From Scatomonas sp963661545 (GTDB taxonomy: Bacteria; Bacillota; Clostridia; Lachnospirales; Lachnospiraceae): DNA of 10,520 bases. The DNA lies in assembly GCA_963661545.1 (NCBI GenBank), contig CAVLCU010000093.1, forward strand, positions 1-10,520. The letters run 5' to 3'. Shown here piece by piece: positions 6,610 through 10,520 of the stretch; the stretch's first letter is position 1; each line of letters opens with the position of its first letter. Under the pieces are notes generated by a model. The model searched no databases. It had not been told where the DNA came from and saw only the letters and a list, made by a program, of their open reading frames with translations. The position numbers and the translations under genes were made by a program.

Positions 6610-7731
6610 TTAAAATGCCCTTCGATAGATAGCCAGAAGGTCCTCTTCCGTCAATTCTGTATAATTGTTGGCCAGGAGCCGCTGCTGGGTCTCTATCACA
6701 CTGCGGGCAAAGACCGGCAGCTCTTCTGCCTGGATTCCCAGGGCATGCAAAGGACTCTTCTCCAGAACCTCCTCCATGAGATGATAGAGAGCCGCCAGGG
6801 CAAATACCGGATCGGTATGCAGCACCTCCGCCAGCAGGTTCTCCAGCTGGTTCAGCTTGCCGATAGGCTTCTTCTCCTGGTATTTGCGCATGACATCTGC
6901 GAACATCAGCTGGTTGGCCTGACCATGAGGGATGTGATGCGTTCCCCCCAGGGGATAGGCCATGGCATGAACGGCTGCACAGCCTCCATGGGCAAAGGCG
7001 ATACCCGCATAGTTGGAGGCCCGCAGAAATTCCGGCGCATGCTCCTTCCATCTCTCCGGGTCCCCTGTCTCCAGGGTCGCTTGCCAGCCCTCCAGAATCA
7101 GGTGGATGGCTTGCTCTGAGAAGAGCTCGCTGAGGGCGCAGGCCTGGGGCGACAGGTAGCTCTCCACCGCATGGACCAGGGCATCAATGGAGGAGGTGGC
7201 AAAGACCGGATAGGGCAGGCTGGTCAGCAGAGCCGGAACCAGGGCAGCCTCATCCGCGTACATGGCCGGAGAGACCAAACCTACCTTCACCCCCTTCGTG
7301 GTTCGGTTAATGATGGACAGGTTGGTCACCTCACTGCCGGTGCCGCAGGTGGTGGGAACGATGATCAGAGGATGAACCTTCTGTAAGGAAGTCATATGGT
7401 CATACAGGTCATCCACCCGATCCGCACTGGTGGCTACGGACAAAACCTTGGCAATGTCAATGACCGTTCCTCCTCCCACCGCCACGATACGGTGGTAGGT
7501 CTTGTCCCTAAGCTCCTCCAGGATCGCATCCACCATGACATCTGTGGGCTCTCCGGCTCCAAACTTCTCCTGGAAGCAGGTCTGGCAGTCCAGACCCAGC
7601 TCCCCTATCGCAGGATGGTAGATATATTCATTGGTTAAAATCAGATCATTGGCTCCCAGCTTCTCTTCCTGGGCCAATGTGCGAAAATCCACATATTCCG
7701 CAATGGATGGAATGATACGAAAGGCTTTCAT
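6610..7731 (-). CDS. 4hbD: 4-Hydroxybutyrate dehydrogenase (iron-containing alcohol dehydrogenase)
   Basis: A 373-residue group III iron-dependent alcohol dehydrogenase that reduces succinate semialdehyde to 4-hydroxybutyrate with NADH. The N-terminal half binds NAD: GGGTVIDIAK at 86-95 and PTTCGTGSEVTN at 126-137. The C-terminal half holds the metal site: Asp183 and His187 (SIDALVHAVE), His255 (AVHAMAYPLGG) and His269 (HHIPHGQAN). The overall pattern, including ILTNEYIY, FQEKFGAGEP and the ending RLLANNYTELT, follows C. kluyveri 4HbD as I recall it. The ATG at 7731 has GAGGAGG upstream. It lies 126 bases after iolD and 14 before the CoA-transferase. No sucD or transaminase producing succinate semialdehyde is visible, so the true aldehyde substrate in this cell is open; malonate semialdehyde from inositol breakdown is an alternative. 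Confidence 0.93.
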   Translation of the reverse strand: MKAFRIIPSIAEYVDFRTLAQEEKLGANDLILTNEYIYHPAIGELGLDCQTCFQEKFGAGEPTDVMVDAILEELRDKTYHRIVAVGGGTVIDIAKVLSVATSADRVDDLYDHMTSLQKVHPLIIVPTTCGTGSEVTNLSIINRTTKGVKVGLVSPAMYADEAALVPALLTSLPYPVFATSSIDALVHAVESYLSPQACALSELFSEQAIHLILEGWQATLETGDPERWKEHAPEFLRASNYAGIAFAHGGCAAVHAMAYPLGGTHHIPHGQANQLMFADVMRKYQEKKPIGKLNQLENLLAEVLHTDPVFALAALYHLMEEVLEKSPLHALGIQAEELPVFARSVIETQQRLLANNYTELTEEDLLAIYRRAF

Positions 7732-7770
7732 CTTCCCTTTCCTCCTCTCAATTCAAACAGGCACAGCCAG

Positions 7771-7888
7771 ATGGCCACCTATCCTGGTACAGGCGAGTCT
7801 CTGCCGGATGGGCAGCCACCCTGGCAGCCGCGGGTCCCTGCCCAATGGCCACCTATCCTAGTACAGGCGAGCCTCTGCCAGATGGGCA
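7771..7888. repeat. 44-bp imperfect direct repeat copying the 3' end of iolD
   Basis: The units are 7771-7814 and 7845-7888, offset by 74 bp, with 41 of 44 bases the same. The right unit holds the last codons and the TAG stop of iolD plus 13 bases after it. The left unit lies wholly in the iolD-dehydrogenase spacer and has TACCAG where iolD ends TACTAG. The spacer also has GGCAGCC twice (7811-7817, 7823-7829). This looks like a scar of local duplication or of recombination that joined iolD to the next genes. Confidence 0.85.
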
Positions 7889-9810
7889 TCCAGGTTCTTC
7901 CGGGCCTCCTGCACGGCCTGGGACTTGGAGGTGGAGGCGATTCCGATATGCCACCAGCTCTCATACCCCTCTGCCATGGTCTTAGGCAATACCTTGGCAT
8001 CAATGATACAGGAAACCGATTCCTTTTTGGCATCCTGGATGGCCTTGCGGAATTCCTCCGGGGTCTTGGCATAGAAGGCCTTCATGCCAAATCCCTCCCC
8101 GATCTTACCGAAATCGGTATAGCAATAGTCGCCGTCCAGCTTGCCGGTCTGGGGATCCCGGTGGCGCATCTCCGTGGCCAGGGACCCGATCCCATTGCCC
8201 ATCTGCAGGTTGTTGATGCAGCCAAAGGCACAATTGTCGAAGACAATCACGGTAATTTTTGCCCCCTCCTGGATGGCGGTGGGGATCTCCGAATTCAGCA
8301 TCATGAAGGAGCCGTCTCCCACCAGGGCATAGACCTCCTTGTCCGGCTCCGCCAGCTTGGATCCCAAAGCTCCGGCAATCTCATATCCCATGCAGGAAGC
8401 TCCATATTCCATGTTGTAGGAATTGGGAGCATCCGTCACCCAGAGCCGCTCCAGATCTGCCGGCAGAGACCCGGCTGCCGCCACCACGATGGCATCGGCA
8501 TCTGCCTCTTCCCGAAGGATGCCCACCCCATTGGATTCTGTGATGGTTCCCCCGATCTGGCTGACAAAGTCATTCATGATCTTCTCTGTCCAGCTGGGTA
8601 CGCAGGGAAGGAATTTTCCCTCTCCAAAGCCCTCTCCGTGATACTGAACCCCCAGAACTCTCAGACGCTCTTCTTCCCAAACCCTGCGAATCTCTTCAAT
8701 CTCGGTGCCGTAAGCGGATTGGTAGCCCTCTGTCTTCAATCGGGTCAGGATAGCCTCCAGGGTCATCTTGGCATCTCCGATGCAGCGGGTGGCATCCAGC
8801 TTCTCTGCATGGAATTCTGAAGTATTGATGGCCAGCACCTTCACATCCGGATTGCGGAAGAGAATCCATTTGGAACCGGTGACAAAGTCATTGAAACGGG
8901 TTCCTACCCCGATAACCAGGTCACAGTCCTTACAAAGGCTATTGGCTGCCAGGCCGCCGGTGATGCCGATGCCGCCTACCGCCAGTTCAAAGGAATCCGG
9001 CAAACAGGAATGGCCGGCCTGGGTCTGGGAAACCGGGATCTTGAATTCCTTACAGAACTCCATCACCGTCTGTCCTGCCTCGGAATAGCGAACTCCGCCG
9101 CCGGCGATCAGCAGGGGCTTCCTGGCGGCCTTGATCAGCTCCACGGCCTGATCCAGCTCATAGTCATCAGCCAGACGGCGAGCCACATGATGTACCCGTT
9201 TCCGGAAAAAATAATCCGGGTAATCAAAGCTCTCCCCCTGCACATCCTGGGGCAGGGAAATGACTGCCGTTCCGCAATTGGCCGTATCCGTCAGCACCCG
9301 CATGGCATTTACCAAAGCACTCATAACCTGCTCCGGGCGAGAGATCCGATCCCAATACTTTGCCACCGGCTTGAAGCAATCCGAAGCCGATATGGACAGA
9401 TCCTGGGGAGATTCCAGCTGCTGCAGAACCGGATCCGGCTGGCGGGTGGCGAAATAATCGGAGGGGAAAAGGAGCAGGGGGATGTTATTGATGGTAGCCG
9501 TCAAGGCTGCCGTTACCATATTGGCTGCTCCCACGCCGATGGAGGAAGTACAGGCGATAATCCTGCGGCGGTTATGCTGCTTGGCATAACTGATAGCCGC
9601 ATGAGCCATACCCTGCTCATTTCGCCCCTGATAGACCCGCAGATGTCCCGGATCCTCCTCCAAAGCCTGTCCCAGACCCACTACCATGCCATGGCCAAAG
9701 ATGGTAAAGATCCCATCCACGAAGGGCTCTGTCCTGCCGTCCATCTCAATATATTGCTGATTCAAGAACTTCACGATGGCCTGTCCCACTGTCATACGGA
9801 TGTTTCCCAT
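7858..9810 (-). CDS. iolD: 3D-(3,5/4)-trihydroxycyclohexane-1,2-dione hydrolase (inositol ring cleavage)
   Basis: A 650-residue thiamine-diphosphate enzyme that opens the ring of the diketo-inositol intermediate to 5-deoxy-D-glucuronate. The three ThDP-family domains are in order. The N-terminal pyrimidine-binding domain has EPFVDGIFTIFGHG at about 28-41, then YQGRNEQGMAHAA with catalytic Glu65. The central domain has LIAGGGVRYSEAGQ, TQAGHSCLPDSF and GIGITGGLAAN. The C-terminal domain has the cofactor motif GDGS (498) ending in DN (525-526), then GCINNLQM and LPKTMAEGYESWWHIG. Length and motifs match Bacillus IolD (about 637 residues). The ATG at 9810 has AAGGAGG eight bases upstream and fits family N-termini (MGNIRMTV); upstream in-frame starts at 9846 or 9864 are less likely. 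It is first in a five-gene operon that has no other classical iol genes. Confidence 0.96.
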   Translation of the reverse strand: MGNIRMTVGQAIVKFLNQQYIEMDGRTEPFVDGIFTIFGHGMVVGLGQALEEDPGHLRVYQGRNEQGMAHAAISYAKQHNRRRIIACTSSIGVGAANMVTAALTATINNIPLLLFPSDYFATRQPDPVLQQLESPQDLSISASDCFKPVAKYWDRISRPEQVMSALVNAMRVLTDTANCGTAVISLPQDVQGESFDYPDYFFRKRVHHVARRLADDYELDQAVELIKAARKPLLIAGGGVRYSEAGQTVMEFCKEFKIPVSQTQAGHSCLPDSFELAVGGIGITGGLAANSLCKDCDLVIGVGTRFNDFVTGSKWILFRNPDVKVLAINTSEFHAEKLDATRCIGDAKMTLEAILTRLKTEGYQSAYGTEIEEIRRVWEEERLRVLGVQYHGEGFGEGKFLPCVPSWTEKIMNDFVSQIGGTITESNGVGILREEADADAIVVAAAGSLPADLERLWVTDAPNSYNMEYGASCMGYEIAGALGSKLAEPDKEVYALVGDGSFMMLNSEIPTAIQEGAKITVIVFDNCAFGCINNLQMGNGIGSLATEMRHRDPQTGKLDGDYCYTDFGKIGEGFGMKAFYAKTPEEFRKAIQDAKKESVSCIIDAKVLPKTMAEGYESWWHIGIASTSKSQAVQEARKNLDAHLAEARLY

Positions 9811-10165
9811 TGTCTGATCCTCCTTCAATCCTCTTGCCCGGTACATCACCGCCTCCAAACCCAACCCGGTTCCCTGGTTTCTGGGCTCTGCACCGTCCCT
9901 GTGGTGTTTTTGCTTATCTTCAGTCTAGCACCCGGCCAGGTATTTTTCTTTTAACATCTTGGGAAAACTCCTCATCCTTTCTGTTATCCATCTCTTCTTG
10001 GATATTTTAACGGTTTTTCCCTCTCTTCCATGATAATTCCCTGCGTTTTGACCAGAAAACAAGTCAATTTCTGACAACAAAGGCAAGACCGCCCAACGGG
10101 TTTTTTTCAAAAATTTGTGGTAAGGGTATCAGCCGCCGGGGGGAGTTATTTTGAAAGTCCCGGAC
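9811..10165. other. Non-coding upstream region of the iolD operon
   Basis: About 355 bases with no convincing gene. The operon promoter should be here on the minus strand, but no -35/-10 pair with good spacing stands out; a TTGACT near 10061-10066 has no matching -10. The GTATCGATAC operator is absent. A short CCG...CGG stem followed by seven Ts (10089-10107) could be a weak plus-strand terminator, with no plus-strand gene before it. A 61-codon TTG-started frame on the minus strand looks random. Confidence 0.6.
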
Positions 10166-10425
10166 GGGAGGAGCCAGGGGTGGCGGGGGTGTAGTCTGGC
10201 AGGCTAGGCTTCAGCTTGAAGAAGTACTAACCGGTCATCGGCTCCTACAGAAGGGCACCGGGCAAACTCAGCCGAAAGCTGATGCTTTCGCCTTCGGTTG
10301 CCCGTTCCGCCCGTGCTTGAGGCACGGACTCCAGCCCTCCTTTCGAAGTCGCTGCCCGCTAAATACTTCTAATCAAGCTTGCAGAGGCCTGCCTACCTAC
10401 ACCCCCGCCACCCCTGGCTCCTCCC
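10166..10425. ncRNA. Large structured element bounded by perfect 29-bp inverted repeats; possible raiA-type RNA
   Basis: The outer arms 10166-10194 and 10397-10425 are perfectly complementary and GC-rich. Inside, after a 4x4 internal loop, 10199-10204 pairs with 10387-10392. Next, 10213-10219 pairs with 10373-10379 and 10220-10226 with 10364-10370, with a 2-base bulge between. The core has a closing helix 10259-10265 with 10298-10304 around a 7-bp hairpin (10273-10279 with 10284-10290). A 6-bp hairpin follows (10311-10316 with 10322-10327, loop TTGAG). This nested helix set is what a large structured RNA shows. The minus-strand core (with GCGGGCAGCGACTTCGAAAG) reminds me of the raiA motif RNA of Clostridia, which is a weak memory-based match. 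Neither strand has a clear promoter or U-tract. A non-autonomous transposable element with long terminal repeats is the main alternative; no target duplication is visible. Confidence 0.55.
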
Positions 10426-10520
10426 TGACAATTCCTTGCGAAAAAGCTGCTCCCTCCTCGTTAATTCTGAAAGTTCAGGACATCAGACATCAGTTTGAAA
10501 CAGATGGTGCATGTCAAAGC
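10426..10520. other. Right-edge sequence, no gene seen
   Basis: No coding frame is supported. On the minus strand a perfect TTGACA (10517 down to 10512) could be a -35 box for the structured element, but the hexamer 17 bases on (ACTGAT) is a poor -10. Confidence 0.4.

Noticed and set aside
6596..7051. 152-residue N-terminal extension of the CoA-transferase reading frame
   Set aside because: It overlaps the 4-hydroxybutyrate dehydrogenase gene in another frame, is Gly/Arg-rich with no family match, and the family start MDWKK at 6595 has its own ribosome binding site.
7771..8820. 349-residue plus-strand frame antisense to iolD
   Set aside because: It is a shadow of iolD and the spacer repeat, with no recognisable domain. 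The same holds for the frame at 9010-9954.
9925..10110. 61-codon TTG-started minus-strand frame upstream of iolD
   Set aside because: It has a weak start, no ribosome binding site, and no recognisable family or membrane segment.
9811..10165. CcpA cre site or riboswitch upstream of iolD
   Set aside because: I found no good match to the cre consensus and no known riboswitch core.
10213..10250. Similarity of GTACTAACCGGTC to the 3' end of 23S rRNA
   Set aside because: The match is short, and the surrounding helices are not those of 23S or 5S rRNA.

Overview
The window looks like chromosomal DNA from an anaerobic, Gram-positive gut-type bacterium of the class Clostridia (Lachnospiraceae or Oscillospiraceae-like). 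The evidence is the strong AGGAGG-type ribosome binding sites, the moderate GC content, and the oxygen-sensitive 4-hydroxybutyryl-CoA dehydratase and 4-hydroxybutyrate fermentation enzymes, which resemble those of Clostridium aminobutyricum and C. kluyveri. A lipoprotein-type sugar-binding protein fits too. The species cannot be named from sequence reading alone.

Layout. On the left (1-412, minus) is the 5' end of a sugar ABC transporter lipoprotein. An AraC-type regulator (726-1589, plus) is divergent from it. The regulator converges on a uroporphyrinogen-decarboxylase-superfamily protein (1607-2881, minus), which carries an H-x-C...C zinc-type motif seen in corrinoid methyltransferases. The promoters of the binding protein and of this protein share a 15-bp near-identical element with a GTATCGATAC core, at the same place just after the -10 box, so they are probably controlled together. 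A 17-bp hairpin at 3076-3116 separates this part from the next operon.

The main operon runs leftwards on the minus strand: iolD (9810-7858), 4-hydroxybutyrate dehydrogenase (7731-6610), 4-hydroxybutyrate CoA-transferase (6595-5288), 4-hydroxybutyryl-CoA dehydratase (5250-3805), then a DhuI-like isomerase of the RpiB/LacA/LacB superfamily (3780-3133). The middle three genes form a complete route from succinate semialdehyde through 4-hydroxybutyrate and 4-hydroxybutyryl-CoA to crotonyl-CoA, the entry to butyrate. The outer two enzymes act on ring-derived sugar acids: IolD opens the oxidised inositol ring to 5-deoxyglucuronate, and the isomerase is a candidate for the next step, usually done by IolB. 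No usual source of succinate semialdehyde (sucD or a GABA transaminase) is visible. The operon therefore looks like an unusual cyclitol-to-4-carbon-acid pathway, or a pairing of inositol breakdown with a butyrate electron sink.

The right end (9811-10520) has no convincing gene. It holds a roughly 260-bp highly structured element bounded by perfect 29-bp inverted repeats (10166-10425) with several nested helices. It is probably a structured non-coding RNA (raiA-type is my best but uncertain guess) or a small non-autonomous mobile element. A 44-bp imperfect direct repeat between iolD and the next gene copies the 3' end of iolD.
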